Part shown: positions 16,288 through 24,982 of the stretch, one piece after another
How positions within the stretch are numbered: the stretch's first letter is position 1
Layout of the letters: each line of letters opens with the position of its first letter
Assembly (NCBI GenBank): GCA_016789745.1
Contig: JAEUQF010000028.1
Coordinates: 1 to 34,476 of the forward strand
DNA: 34,476 bases
From: Bryobacterales bacterium
Lineage (GTDB): Bacteria > Acidobacteriota > Terriglobia > Bryobacterales > Bryobacteraceae
Reading direction: 5' to 3'
Program-made: the position numbers and the translations under genes
The notes under the pieces: generated by a model
What the model was told of the DNA's origin: nothing
Seen by the model: only the letters and a program-made list of their open reading frames with translations
Databases searched by the model: none

Positions 16288-17487
16288 ATGGACACACTAG
16301 TGAAACCCGAGCAGGGCTCGTCGACCTCAACCTATTATGTTTGGGAAGTTCCCGACAAGAATACCGTAATCCATCTCGACTTCGGCGTCGTCGACCGTCT
16401 GCTGATCGAGGTGATGCGCGGATTCGGCGCCATCCCGCGCCGCGGTGCCGAGGTCGGCGGCATTCTGCTGGGCAGTGCGGAGAAGTCCGGCGGCAAGACG
16501 ATTGTGCGGGTAGAGGATTTTGAGGTGGTGTCCTGCGAGCACCGCCGCGGGCCTTCCTACCTTCTCTCGGAAGCCGACGTTAACCGCTACGAAGAAACGC
16601 TGCAGCGTCACCGGCATACGCCGGAAAAACGCCTCTATGCCATCGGCGGGTATCGGAGCCATACTCGCGAAGGTATGGGGATGTCTGCCGAGGATCTGAA
16701 GGTATTCGACGGCTACTTCCCTGAACCGCACAGCATCTACCTTCTTGTGAAGCCCTATGCGACGCGCGTCAGTGTCGCTGGCTTCTTCTTCCGCGAAGGC
16801 GATCTGGTCCACACCGAATCCACTTATCTCGAGTTTCCGTTCCGCCGCCGGGAGTTGGGTGGCGGGGCATCCCCGGCCGGGCGCTATCGCGAGTCCCCCG
16901 GCACGGCGGCAGGTGTAGCCTCACCAACCACCGGCTTCACGGCTCCGGCGGCGGGCCCGGCAAGTCCGGCCGGCGGGCTGGATACACCGCCGGTGGAATA
17001 CGCCGATTACGATGAGCGGCCGTATTACCCCAGCACCGTCGAAGAAGAGTACGCGGGGGATTCGGCTGAGCCGGTCGCGGAGGAGACCTCGGTCACCCGC
17101 TTCCGCAAGACCAACGTCTGGATTCCGCTGTCGTTCATTTTCCTGCTGTTAGGGGTGCTGGTCGGCTTCCAGGCGGCGCTCTCCTATAAACCGGCAAAAG
17201 CCGGCGGCGTTTTGAGCGATCCGTTCTCCATGACCCTGGCGGTCAGCCGTTCGGGCGACTACCTGCATATCCGGTGGGACCGGCATAGTCAGGCCGTGCG
17301 CACCGCGCAGCGCGGCGTTCTCACCATCAGCGAAAGCGGCTATGAAAAGAAGGTCGACCTGGACACCATCCAACTCCAGAACCCCACCGTCTACTACCGC
17401 AACGTGTCCGACGCGGTGAAGTTCCGACTGGAGGTTTTCACCAAGGAGCGGGTGGCTGTTTCAGAAACCTTCGAGTGGCACCGGTAG
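16288..17487 (+). CDS. Membrane-anchored protein with degenerate JAMM/MPN domain, 399 aa
   Basis: Residues ~25-190 resemble an MPN/JAB domain. Glu55 is in EVGGILLGSAEK, the usual position of the catalytic glutamate. The His-x-His metal site is altered to Arg-Ser-His (RSH at 123-125), followed at the canonical spacing by Ser133 and Asp136 (MSAEDL). The normal JAMM motif is HxHx10D; here the first His is Arg, so metal-dependent deubiquitinase-like activity is doubtful. Next comes a Pro/Ala/Gly-rich linker (about 195-270), one transmembrane helix near 275-297 (VWIPLSFIFLLLGVLVGF) and a ~100-residue C-terminal beta domain. By charge the MPN domain is cytosolic and the C-terminal domain periplasmic. 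I chose the ATG at 16288 because AGGA lies 8 bases upstream; the upstream extension to 16159 has no homologous look. Confidence 0.75.
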   Translation: MDTLVKPEQGSSTSTYYVWEVPDKNTVIHLDFGVVDRLLIEVMRGFGAIPRRGAEVGGILLGSAEKSGGKTIVRVEDFEVVSCEHRRGPSYLLSEADVNRYEETLQRHRHTPEKRLYAIGGYRSHTREGMGMSAEDLKVFDGYFPEPHSIYLLVKPYATRVSVAGFFFREGDLVHTESTYLEFPFRRRELGGGASPAGRYRESPGTAAGVASPTTGFTAPAAGPASPAGGLDTPPVEYADYDERPYYPSTVEEEYAGDSAEPVAEETSVTRFRKTNVWIPLSFIFLLLGVLVGFQAALSYKPAKAGGVLSDPFSMTLAVSRSGDYLHIRWDRHSQAVRTAQRGVLTISESGYEKKVDLDTIQLQNPTVYYRNVSDAVKFRLEVFTKERVAVSETFEWHR

Positions 17488-17501
17488 CGCGCTGCCGCTA
17501 C
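17484..17501. terminator. Convergent stem-loop over the two stop codons
   Basis: A stem of GTAGCG (17484-17489) and CGCTAC (17496-17501) with a CGCTGC loop covers the stop codons of the plus-strand JAMM-like gene and the minus-strand SDR gene. It could terminate both. There is no T-run, so confidence is modest. Confidence 0.35.
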
Positions 17502-18253
17502 TTAGGCGCCATCCTTAGCGCGCCGTCCAGGCGAATCACTTCGCCGTTCAGCATCGGGTTCTCGATGATATCCCGAACCAGACGCGCGTACTCGGCCGGA
17601 TTGCCCAGTCGCGGCGGAAACGGCACTTGTGCCCCCAGCGAGGCTCGCACCTCGTTGCTCAATTCCGCCAGCATGGGCGTATCGAATATGCCCGGGGCAA
17701 TGGTCATCACGCGTATCGCGTGACGGGCCAGGTCGCGAGCCAGCGGCAGTGTCATCCCCGCAATCCCGCCCTTCGACGCGGAATAGGACACTTGGCCGAT
17801 CTGCCCGTCAAAGGCCGCGATGGACGCGGTATTGACGATGACGCCCCGTTCTCCGGTGGCTTCCGGCTGGTTCTTGCTCATGGCCCAGGCCGCCAGCCGG
17901 ATCGCATTGAAACTGCCGATGAGGTTCACCTGCACCACCCGCGCAAAGCGCTCGAGGGAGGCAGGGCCTTCCTTGCCCAGCACACGCATCGGATCGCCGA
18001 TGCCCGCACAGTTCACCAGAACGTGGACCGGGCCGGCGGATTGTACGGCCGCCTCCATCTGTTCGGCACTGGTCACATCAGCGACAGCGACACGGCAGCC
18101 GGAGCCGATGGACTCCGCAACGCGTTGGGCCGCTTCCTCACTGCGGTCCAGCAGTGTCACCCCCGCCCCATGCTCCACCAACATGCGCGCCGTGGCCGCG
18201 CCTAATCCTGACGCCGCGCCCGTGACAATGGCCGACTTCCCTTCGAGTTGCAT
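17498..18253 (-). CDS. SDR 3-hydroxyacyl-CoA dehydrogenase type II (HSD10-like)
   Basis: A 251-residue short-chain dehydrogenase with TGAASGLG at 11-18, an aspartate at the end of beta-2 (LLDRSE) for NAD binding, NCAG at 81-84, and Ser144, Tyr157 and Lys161 (YSASK) as catalytic residues. The C-terminal end ([19 protein letters not shown], then [11 protein letters not shown]) is the hallmark of the type II 3-hydroxyacyl-CoA dehydrogenase (HSD17B10-like) subfamily. This subfamily oxidises 3-hydroxyacyl-CoAs, including branched-chain intermediates. It starts three bases after the stop of the RraA-like gene, so the two are probably co-transcribed. The fatty-acid or isoleucine assignment is from family only; the pairing with an aldolase-like protein does not explain it. 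Confidence 0.85.
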   Translation of the reverse strand: MQLEGKSAIVTGAASGLGAATARMLVEHGAGVTLLDRSEEAAQRVAESIGSGCRVAVADVTSAEQMEAAVQSAGPVHVLVNCAGIGDPMRVLGKEGPASLERFARVVQVNLIGSFNAIRLAAWAMSKNQPEATGERGVIVNTASIAAFDGQIGQVSYSASKGGIAGMTLPLARDLARHAIRVMTIAPGIFDTPMLAELSNEVRASLGAQVPFPPRLGNPAEYARLVRDIIENPMLNGEVIRLDGALRMAPK

Positions 18254-18256
18254 CGG

Positions 18257-18916
18257 TCAAAGGATACCGTATTTGGCGAAGGCCTCCTTGGCCGGCATGC
18301 CGTTCTCGATTTCCGTCCGCACGTGCTTCTCGCCACGGGCTTTCTCGAGCGCGGCATGAAACACGTCGTGTTCGGCGGCCTGCGGGACCACGCAGACGCC
18401 ATCGCAATCGCCGAACAGAATATCGCCGGGGTGGATGATCGATTCGCCGATATGGACCGTGCAGCGGAAATCCGACACCCGCCCGCGCGGTGCCTGGTCC
18501 TGCGCGTAGGAGCCGTAGCAGAACACCGGGAAGCCCAGCGAGAGAATGCCCTTCAGATCGCGCGTGTAGCCGTTCAGAATCGCCCCCACGGCACCGCAGC
18601 GCATCGCGCGGGTGGACATCAGTTCGCCCCAAACCGCATAGTGCGGGGTACCTCCGGTGCACAGGTAAATCTCATTCGCCTTGAGATCGTCCAGGGCATC
18701 CATCATCAGGCCGAACGGAGCGTCGGTGGGGCCGCAATCCTCCTCCAGCACCGGCATGGCGCGCCCGATGGTCACCATATCGCGCGTCAGCGGCTGGATC
18801 TGCGGCGGCAGAAACTGGCGCTGCAGGCCGAGCGTGTCCATCACGTCGCCCACAACGGCGACAAACAGTTCGCGCTTGGCTAAGGCGAACAATTCCTGGT
18901 CATTGGTCCAAAGCAT
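18257..18916 (-). CDS. RraA-family protein, probable HMG/oxaloacetate-type aldolase
   Basis: A 219-residue protein of the RraA / class II pyruvate-type aldolase family. It contains the catalytic Arg119-Asp120 in AILNGYTRD, together with DALDDLKANEI, YGSYAQDQAPRGRV and PGDILFGDCDGVCVVP. Family members with an intact R-D pair act as 4-hydroxy-4-methyl-2-oxoglutarate or similar metal-dependent aldolases or oxaloacetate decarboxylases; those lacking it act as RNase E regulators. So an enzyme role is favoured here. The frame is open to 18991, but that would cross the divergent glycosyltransferase start at 18942. I chose the ATG at 18916, which gives the usual N-terminus. It is followed three bases later by the SDR gene. 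Confidence 0.8.
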   Translation of the reverse strand: MLWTNDQELFALAKRELFVAVVGDVMDTLGLQRQFLPPQIQPLTRDMVTIGRAMPVLEEDCGPTDAPFGLMMDALDDLKANEIYLCTGGTPHYAVWGELMSTRAMRCGAVGAILNGYTRDLKGILSLGFPVFCYGSYAQDQAPRGRVSDFRCTVHIGESIIHPGDILFGDCDGVCVVPQAAEHDVFHAALEKARGEKHVRTEIENGMPAKEAFAKYGIL

Positions 18917-18941
18917 ATAGGGTTCGCTACACTCGTACACG

Positions 18942-19961
18942 ATGAAAGTGGCTCTCGATGCCACCCCGCTGGTCGAGCCCGCCGGAGGCATTCGCCGTTA
19001 CACCGTGGAACTGGCGCAAGCCCTGGCGCGCAACTATCCCGAGGATGAGGTGCGGCTCGTCTCCGATCAAGCTTACCAGCCCTTGCGCGATGCCGGCATC
19101 CGGCAGGAACGGGTGTCGGCCGGACGCTGGTGGTCCCTCGGCTTGCCGCGGTGGCTGCGCCAGGAGCGTATCGACCTGTTCCACGGCACCGATTTTGCCG
19201 TTCCCTACCTCCCCGTTCGCCCGGCCGTCATGACCGTCCATGATCTGTCCCCGTGGCGGTTTCGGGAAGGCTCGGAGCGGGTGCGGCGGCGCGTCCCGTG
19301 GCTGCTGCGCTTCGGGCTGGCCACCATGATCATCACTCCCAGCGAAGCCATCCGTCGGGAGTTGCTCGCCACCTTCCCCGTCTCGCCCGAAGAGGTGCGC
19401 GCGGTACCGCTGGCGGCCGCCTCCCATCTGAAGCCGACCCTCCCCACCGCCGGACAACAGCCCTATTTTCTATACGTTGGCGCGCTCGAGCCGCGCAAGA
19501 ACCTGGAGACCCTGGTCGAGGCCTGGTCAGGGCTCGAAGGCATCGACCTGATTCTGGCCGGACGCCCGCGGCCCGGTTTTTCCGTCGCCGCCAGGCCCGG
19601 CCTGCGTATCCTGGGTGAGGTGGCCGAACACGAACTTGCCAGTTGGTACAGCGGAGCTCTGGCCGCCGTATATCCCTCCCAATACGAAGGCTTTGGCATC
19701 CCCGTGCTGGAGGCGATGCAATGCGGGGCCCCGGTCATCACCTCGCTCGACCCGGCTATCCGCGAAACCGCGGGCGATGCGGCCCTCTCGGTTGCCGACG
19801 CCGGTCTGCGCCATGCCCTGCGGCGCGTGGCCTCGGATCCCGCCCTGCGTGCGGAGCTGCGTGCCAACGGTCTCCGCCGTGCCGCGCAGTTCTCATGGGA
19901 CCGCACGGCGCAGCTGACCCACGACGTGTATCGAACCGCACTCCGGCGGTACAGCGGATGA
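18942..19961 (+). CDS. GT4-type glycosyltransferase (first of polysaccharide cluster)
   Basis: A 339-residue GT-B glycosyltransferase. The N-terminal acceptor domain begins MKVALDATPL with GGIRRYTVEL, and has VMTVHDLSPW and TPSEAIRREL. The C-terminal nucleotide-sugar domain has YVGALEPRKNLETL and the EX7E motif YEGFGIPVLEA with Glu249 and Glu257. These are the usual retaining GT4 features; the donor and acceptor cannot be told. The start is ATG 18942, 25 bases from the divergent RraA-family gene. It opens a plus-strand operon of glycosyltransferases and overlaps the next gene by four bases (ATGA at 19958-19961). Cytosolic, membrane-associated role in building a cell-surface glycan is likely. 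Confidence 0.9.
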   Translation: MKVALDATPLVEPAGGIRRYTVELAQALARNYPEDEVRLVSDQAYQPLRDAGIRQERVSAGRWWSLGLPRWLRQERIDLFHGTDFAVPYLPVRPAVMTVHDLSPWRFREGSERVRRRVPWLLRFGLATMIITPSEAIRRELLATFPVSPEEVRAVPLAAASHLKPTLPTAGQQPYFLYVGALEPRKNLETLVEAWSGLEGIDLILAGRPRPGFSVAARPGLRILGEVAEHELASWYSGALAAVYPSQYEGFGIPVLEAMQCGAPVITSLDPAIRETAGDAALSVADAGLRHALRRVASDPALRAELRANGLRRAAQFSWDRTAQLTHDVYRTALRRYSG

Positions 19962-21127
19962 GGGCCCTGTTGGTGTCACCCGAGCCACCCTATCCGCTGG
20001 CAGGGGGTGGAGCATTACGTACAGCAAGCATATTAGGATGGCTGGCGAAACGGTATTCCGTGGATGTGGCTCTATTCGCTGTGCAGGGTGCCAGCGATCC
20101 GGCTGCGGCTATCCCGGCCGGGCTCGTCGGCTCGGTGGCGAAACTGCCCCTGCCTGCCCACTCCAAGGGGCTGGCGGCACGAGTCATCCGCAATACCCTG
20201 CGGCTGGTGCGCCGCGTCCCGCCCCTGCTCGATCGATTCTCCGGCAGCGAACGCCCGCTCGAAACCGCCCTCGCCGGGAAGACGTACGATCTGGCCATCC
20301 TCGAGCATTTCTGGACGGCGCCTTATCTCCCGGTCATCCGCCCCCGCGCCCGACAGGTCTGGCTGGACCTGCACAATATCGAATCGGAGTGGCACCGCCG
20401 CCTGGGAGACGCAGGATCCCCGATCCTGCGAGCCGGTCATCGCCGTTTCGAACAGGCTTACCGCGATCAGGAAGATCGCTGGATCCCGCAATTCGATGGA
20501 GCTCTGGTTCCGTCCACGCGGGAAGCCGCCATGATCCACCCACGACGTGTCGTGGTATATCCGAACGCAGTGCCGCGGCAGGCCGTCCCGCCAGTGGAGA
20601 AAGACTGTTCCATCGCGTTCTCGGGCAACCTCGAATATGCCCCCAACCAGCAGGCGGTGGCGTTCTTCGCCCGCCACGTCTGGCCGCTTCTGCGCAGCCG
20701 CCATTCGGATTTGGTGTGGCGCATCGTTGGCAAGAACACCCAAGCCATCACGCATCTGCTGCCGGATGACAGACGGATCGAATGCACCGGACAAGTAGAG
20801 GATGCCGTAAAAGTGTTGGCTCGCTCGCAGATTGCGATTGTGCCTGTACTCGCCGGCAGCGGCACGCGCGTTAAAATACTAGAAGCTTGGGCGGCTGAAC
20901 TCCCCGTGGTCGCTACGGCGCTCGGCGCGGAGGGATTGGATGCCGAACCCGGCAAACATCTGATCCTGGCGGACACCCCCGCCGATTTTTCCGCGTCCAT
21001 TACTCGATTGCTGGCGTCGCCCGATATCGCAAGGCGGCTGGCGCTGGCCGGGAGGAGCCTGTATGAGAACAGCTACACATGGGACGCGGCGTGGCGCCAA
21101 TTAGACAGAGAGTTCCAGCATCCATGA
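19958..21127 (+). CDS. GT4-type glycosyltransferase (second of cluster)
   Basis: A 389-residue GT-B protein. It begins MRALLVSPEPPYPLAGGGALR, the Gly-rich loop of the acceptor domain, and has WLDLHNIESEW, a donor domain with SIAFSGNLEYAPNQQ and GSGTRVKILEAWAAELPVVAT with Glu309. The second half is typical of GT4 enzymes in which the usual EX7E is replaced by this GSGTRxKxLEA pattern. The reading frame is open upstream to 19643 inside the previous gene, which is a shadow; the start at ATG 19958 overlaps the previous stop as ATGA. It overlaps the following gene in the same way (21124-21127). The sugar donor is unknown. Confidence 0.85.
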   Translation: MRALLVSPEPPYPLAGGGALRTASILGWLAKRYSVDVALFAVQGASDPAAAIPAGLVGSVAKLPLPAHSKGLAARVIRNTLRLVRRVPPLLDRFSGSERPLETALAGKTYDLAILEHFWTAPYLPVIRPRARQVWLDLHNIESEWHRRLGDAGSPILRAGHRRFEQAYRDQEDRWIPQFDGALVPSTREAAMIHPRRVVVYPNAVPRQAVPPVEKDCSIAFSGNLEYAPNQQAVAFFARHVWPLLRSRHSDLVWRIVGKNTQAITHLLPDDRRIECTGQVEDAVKVLARSQIAIVPVLAGSGTRVKILEAWAAELPVVATALGAEGLDAEPGKHLILADTPADFSASITRLLASPDIARRLALAGRSLYENSYTWDAAWRQLDREFQHP

Positions 21128-22299
21128 ACGTCTATACTGAAGAGACGCGGATGCGCTTTGCTATAGATGCTCACGCGATCGGGCAGCATCTAACGGGGAA
21201 CGAAGTATATATTCGGAATCTGCTGCGGCTGTTTTGCGGGATTGACTCCGATGCCGAGTTCTTTGCTTATTTGGCGACGCCTGGAGCGGAATTCGACGTT
21301 CCCGAACGAGTGACCACGCGGTGGGTATCCTCCAGTCCCTGGGCTCGCCTCGGCTGGGAGTTGTCGGCGCACATGCGTCGCGATCAGCCCAGCCTGCTGC
21401 ACGTGCAGTACACGGCACCGCTGGCCTGCCCCGTGCCGGTGGTGGTCACGGTACATGATGTCAGCTTCCTGGAGCATCCCGAATTCTTCTCCCGCGCCCG
21501 GGTCATGCAGCTGCGCCGCACCGTGGCCCACACGGTTCGCCATGCCGCACGCATCCTTACCCCCAGCGAGTTTTCCCAGAAGCGCATCGAGCAACACTAC
21601 CCCGAATCGCGCGGCAAAGTAACGGTAGTGCACAATGCCGTGTCTCCTCACCTTCGTGCGATGGACGGCAACCAGGCTCGCCAGCGCGTTCGGGCGGAGT
21701 TCGGCATCGGCTCACCCTTCCTGCTGAACGTGGGCGACCTCCAACCGCGCAAGAACCAAGTGGGCCTGATCCGCGCCTTCGAGGATCTGCTGCGGAATAA
21801 TCCGAAGCTGCCGCACCGGCTGGTGCTGGTGGGGCAAAGCAAGTGGGAGGCGCCGCTGGTCCGTCAGGCTGCTGAAGCCAGCGCGGTCGCCGATCGCATC
21901 CACTTCACCGGCTACGTCACCGACGAGCAGTTGCGCCTGCTCTACAACGCCTGCGAGATGTTCGTGTTTCCTTCTTTCTACGAAGGTTTCGGCATTCCTA
22001 TTCTCGAGGCGATGGCCTGTGGGTGTCCGGTGGCGTGTTCGGACCGCTCGGCGATGCCCGAAGTCGCCGACGGCGCGGCGATCTTCTTCGACCCGCATTC
22101 GACGGCGTCAATGACACGAGCGTTGCAGGATTTAGTAGGCGATCCGGAACTGCGCGGGCGGTTGTCGCGTCTAGGACAGGCACGGGCGGCAGCGTTCAGT
22201 TGGGACCGCGCGGCCCGCAATACGTTGGACGTTTACTACGAAGTGGCGGGCGCCAAGGCTCGCCGCTCGGAAAGAAGTATCGTGAAAGCCGCGCGATGA
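21124..22299 (+). CDS. GT4-type glycosyltransferase (third of cluster)
   Basis: A 391-residue GT-B protein with an N-terminal MRFAIDAHAIGQHLTGNEVY, SLLHVQYTAP and VVTVHDVSFLEHPEF; the donor domain has LNVGDLQPRKNQ and the EX7E motif YEGFGIPILEA (Glu287 and Glu295, counted from 21124). It resembles enzymes adding mannose or glucose units in surface glycans, but no donor can be assigned. The start at ATG 21124 overlaps the previous stop (ATGA); an internal ATG at 21151 (MRFAID), preceded by GAAGAGAC, is the alternative and gives a more conventional N-terminus. Its stop overlaps the next start, again as ATGA. Confidence 0.88.
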   Translation: MNVYTEETRMRFAIDAHAIGQHLTGNEVYIRNLLRLFCGIDSDAEFFAYLATPGAEFDVPERVTTRWVSSSPWARLGWELSAHMRRDQPSLLHVQYTAPLACPVPVVVTVHDVSFLEHPEFFSRARVMQLRRTVAHTVRHAARILTPSEFSQKRIEQHYPESRGKVTVVHNAVSPHLRAMDGNQARQRVRAEFGIGSPFLLNVGDLQPRKNQVGLIRAFEDLLRNNPKLPHRLVLVGQSKWEAPLVRQAAEASAVADRIHFTGYVTDEQLRLLYNACEMFVFPSFYEGFGIPILEAMACGCPVACSDRSAMPEVADGAAIFFDPHSTASMTRALQDLVGDPELRGRLSRLGQARAAAFSWDRAARNTLDVYYEVAGAKARRSERSIVKAAR

Positions 22300-22964
22300 A
22301 ACTGACTCTGCTGTTCGTTCTAGGGGCGTGCGCTGTGTGCGCGGCCGACGTGGTGCCTTCCGGCGAGAACCTGCGTTATAGCATCAACTGGCCGAGCGGG
22401 TTGAGTTTAGGGGAAGGCCGTATGTCGGCTACGCGTGACAACCAGAGTTGGACCTACGAGTTGCAGTTCGAAGCTGGCGTGCCTGCCTTCGCCATCGTTG
22501 ACAAGTTCACCTCCGCGGTTTCCGGCGCGGGCTGTTCCACCACGTTCGTGAAGGAAATGCAGCACGGCCGCCGGAAGACGAAGGAGACCCTCGAATTCAA
22601 GGACGGCACGCTCACCCGTCAGACCGACAAAGGCGGCAAGAGCCAGCGCGAGGTGAGCGGCTGCGCCCGCGATGCCCTGGCGTTCGTCTATTTCGTTCGC
22701 CGCGAACTGGCGCAGGGGCGCATCCCCGGGTCGCAGGATGTGCACTATGGATCGGCCTATCGCGTGAAGATGGAGTTCAAGGGCACCCAGAAGGTGCGGG
22801 TGGGGGAAGACATTCAGGATGCGGATCGGGTGATGACTTATATCAAGGGTCCGGCTTCGGATTTGACGGTGGAGTTGTACTTCGGCAAGGATGCGGCACG
22901 CACGCCGCTGATGGCGAAAATCCCGCTCGGCTTGGCCACTTTCTCGGTTGAGTTGGTGCGCTAG
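22296..22964 (+). CDS. Secreted DUF3108 protein
   Basis: A 222-residue protein with a Sec signal peptide (MKLTLLFVLGACAVCA, cleavage near AAD) and a beta-rich DUF3108 domain. It opens with GENLRYSINWPSGLSLGEGRM, the family's opening pattern, and ends in LTVELYFGKDAARTPLMAKIPLGLATFSVELV. The family is periplasmic and of unknown mechanism. Its place between glycosyltransferases in a coupled operon suggests a role in moving or anchoring the glycan in the envelope, but this is inference. The frame is open upstream to 22023 inside the previous gene; the ATG at 22296 overlaps that stop as ATGA and gives the signal peptide. The next gene starts four bases after its stop. Confidence 0.8.
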   Translation: MKLTLLFVLGACAVCAADVVPSGENLRYSINWPSGLSLGEGRMSATRDNQSWTYELQFEAGVPAFAIVDKFTSAVSGAGCSTTFVKEMQHGRRKTKETLEFKDGTLTRQTDKGGKSQREVSGCARDALAFVYFVRRELAQGRIPGSQDVHYGSAYRVKMEFKGTQKVRVGEDIQDADRVMTYIKGPASDLTVELYFGKDAARTPLMAKIPLGLATFSVELVR

Positions 22965-22968
22965 CGCG

Positions 22969-24978
22969 ATGCGAATTGCGTTCTTTTCGCCCATGCCTCC
23001 CGCCAAGAGCGGGATCGCCGACTACAGCGCGGCGCTGGTTCCGGAACTGCAGAAACTGACATCGGTGACCGTGTTGGAAGACGGCGCCTATGACCCGTCG
23101 CGCTTCGACCTGCCGCTCTACCAGATCGGCAACAACCAATATCATCTGTATGCTTATGAGACCGCGCTGCGGCATCCGGGTGTTGTGGTGCTGCATGAGG
23201 CGAATCTGCATCACCTGCTTTGCGACCTGACTATCCGGCGCAAGGATTGGGATGCCTATGTCGCCGAGTGTGAGTACAACGGCGGTGCGGCGGCGCGGGA
23301 GTATGCGGTGCGCGTGCGGGCGCTGGAGGTCGGGCCGGATTACGAAGGCCTGCCCATGCTGCGGCGCGTGTTGGAATCGGCCAAAGGCGTTGTGGTGCAT
23401 AGCCGCTTTGTGGCGGACGAAGTGCGCCAAGCGGGGTACAAAGGGCCGGTCGCGGTGATTCCGCACGGGGCGTGGCTGCCGGAGTCCACCGGGCGCATGC
23501 CATACCGGCAGCGTCTGGGGTTGGATGAGACTACGCCGCTGGTGGGCACGTTCGGCTTTTTGAAGCCGTATAAGCGCATTGCGGAATCCCTGCGGGCGTT
23601 TCGGCGATTGGTGCGCGTGGTGCCGGACGCGAAGATGATCCTGGTGGGCGAACCGCACCCGGAGTTCGCTTTGAGCGCGCTCATACGGAGCCTTGGTTTG
23701 GAGCCGCATGTTCGCGTGCTGGGTTTTACGCCCATCGACGATTTCATGGGCTATCTGGATGCCTGCGACGTGGTGCTGAACCTCCGCTATCCCACGGTGG
23801 GCGAGAGTTCGGGGACGCTGCTGCGCGCGCTGGGGCTGGGGAAGAGCGTGCTGGTGTCGGATGTTGGATCTTTCCGTGAGTATCCCGACGATGTGGTGCT
23901 GAAGGTGCCCGTGGATGCGCACGAAGAGGATCTGATCTTCGAGTATCTGAACGCGCTGGTGTCGCGGCCGGAGATGGCTCGGAGCCTGGGAGCGCGGGCG
24001 CGGGAGTGGGTGAAGGCGGAATGTAGTTGGGATCGCGTCGCCGCGCAGTACCTGACGTTTGCGAAGGCTGTGAGTGAGGGTGGCGCCTGGGAGGAGAGCA
24101 GGGAGGCGCCCGTGATTACTGCTGCGCCTGAGCAGGGCGACGTGGGCGTCGCCCGGGGGGCTGGGAACCCGCCCTCCAACGAACCGGAACCGCGGGTGGT
24201 GGAGTCCGAGACGTACTTGAAGACCTGGGCTACTACGAAAGGGTCGGAGGAATACCTAGACATCCATCTGACCCGGCTGCGCCGCACTTTGGAGATTACG
24301 CCGGCAGGCGGGCCTGAAGACCGAATTCTGGAGATGGGCGCCTACATGCAGATCACGCCGGCGTTGCAGTCGAAGCTGGGCTATGGCGAGGTCCGCGGCT
24401 GCTATCTTGGGCCTCTCGGCACTACCGAGTCGAAAACCGTTACCTCCAACGATGGGGAAACCTTCACCTGCTCCATTGATTTGTTCAATGCAGAGAAGGA
24501 TCGCTTCCCCTATCCCGATGACCACTTCTCCACGGTCCTCTGCTGTGAGCTAATTGAACATCTGGCCGAGGATCCGATGTTCCTCATGAGTGAGGTTAAT
24601 CGCATCCTCAAGCCCGGCGGCCACCTCGTCCTCACCACGCCGAACATCGCCTCCATGCGCGCCATCGGTGCCATCCTGCAGGGCTATCATCCGGGCTTCT
24701 TTCAGGCGTATCTGAAGCCCGAAAACAGCGATGAGGCACGGCATGCGCGCGAGTACACGCCGAAAGAGATTGTGCTGCTCATGCTGGATGCCGGCTTTGA
24801 AATGACCCTACTCGAAACCGGCCCTTTCCGCGACGTCCCGAAGCCGGAGGAACACTGGGTGCTCCACTTGCTGGAGCGCTATCTGTGTCCGACCGATCTG
24901 CGCGGCGACGGCATCTATGCGGTGGGTCGCAAGACGGGCCCGGTCAAGGAACGCTACCCCGGATGGTTGTATAGCTAG
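22969..24978 (+). CDS. Fused GT4 glycosyltransferase and SAM-dependent methyltransferase, 669 aa
   Basis: Two enzymes in one chain. Residues 1-~375 form a GT-B glycosyltransferase: MRIAFFSPMPPAKSGIADYS, VVVHSRFVADEV, GTFGFLKPYKRI, and Glu279 in PTVGESSGTLLRALGLG, the donor-site motif. A low-complexity Glu/Ala/Pro linker spans ~385-420. Residues ~425-660 form a class I methyltransferase. Motif I is atypical: ILEMGAYMQI around Glu455, lacking GxGxG. FPYPDDHFSTVLCCELIEHL and EVNRILKPGGHLVLTTPNIA are typical post-I and motif II segments. The protein could extend and then methyl-cap a glycan. I chose the ATG at 22969, four bases after the previous stop; an in-frame start seven codons upstream would overlap it. 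The next gene begins four bases after its stop. Confidence 0.85.
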   Translation: MRIAFFSPMPPAKSGIADYSAALVPELQKLTSVTVLEDGAYDPSRFDLPLYQIGNNQYHLYAYETALRHPGVVVLHEANLHHLLCDLTIRRKDWDAYVAECEYNGGAAAREYAVRVRALEVGPDYEGLPMLRRVLESAKGVVVHSRFVADEVRQAGYKGPVAVIPHGAWLPESTGRMPYRQRLGLDETTPLVGTFGFLKPYKRIAESLRAFRRLVRVVPDAKMILVGEPHPEFALSALIRSLGLEPHVRVLGFTPIDDFMGYLDACDVVLNLRYPTVGESSGTLLRALGLGKSVLVSDVGSFREYPDDVVLKVPVDAHEEDLIFEYLNALVSRPEMARSLGARAREWVKAECSWDRVAAQYLTFAKAVSEGGAWEESREAPVITAAPEQGDVGVARGAGNPPSNEPEPRVVESETYLKTWATTKGSEEYLDIHLTRLRRTLEITPAGGPEDRILEMGAYMQITPALQSKLGYGEVRGCYLGPLGTTESKTVTSNDGETFTCSIDLFNAEKDRFPYPDDHFSTVLCCELIEHLAEDPMFLMSEVNRILKPGGHLVLTTPNIASMRAIGAILQGYHPGFFQAYLKPENSDEARHAREYTPKEIVLLMLDAGFEMTLLETGPFRDVPKPEEHWVLHLLERYLCPTDLRGDGIYAVGRKTGPVKERYPGWLYS

Positions 24979-24982
24979 AGTT

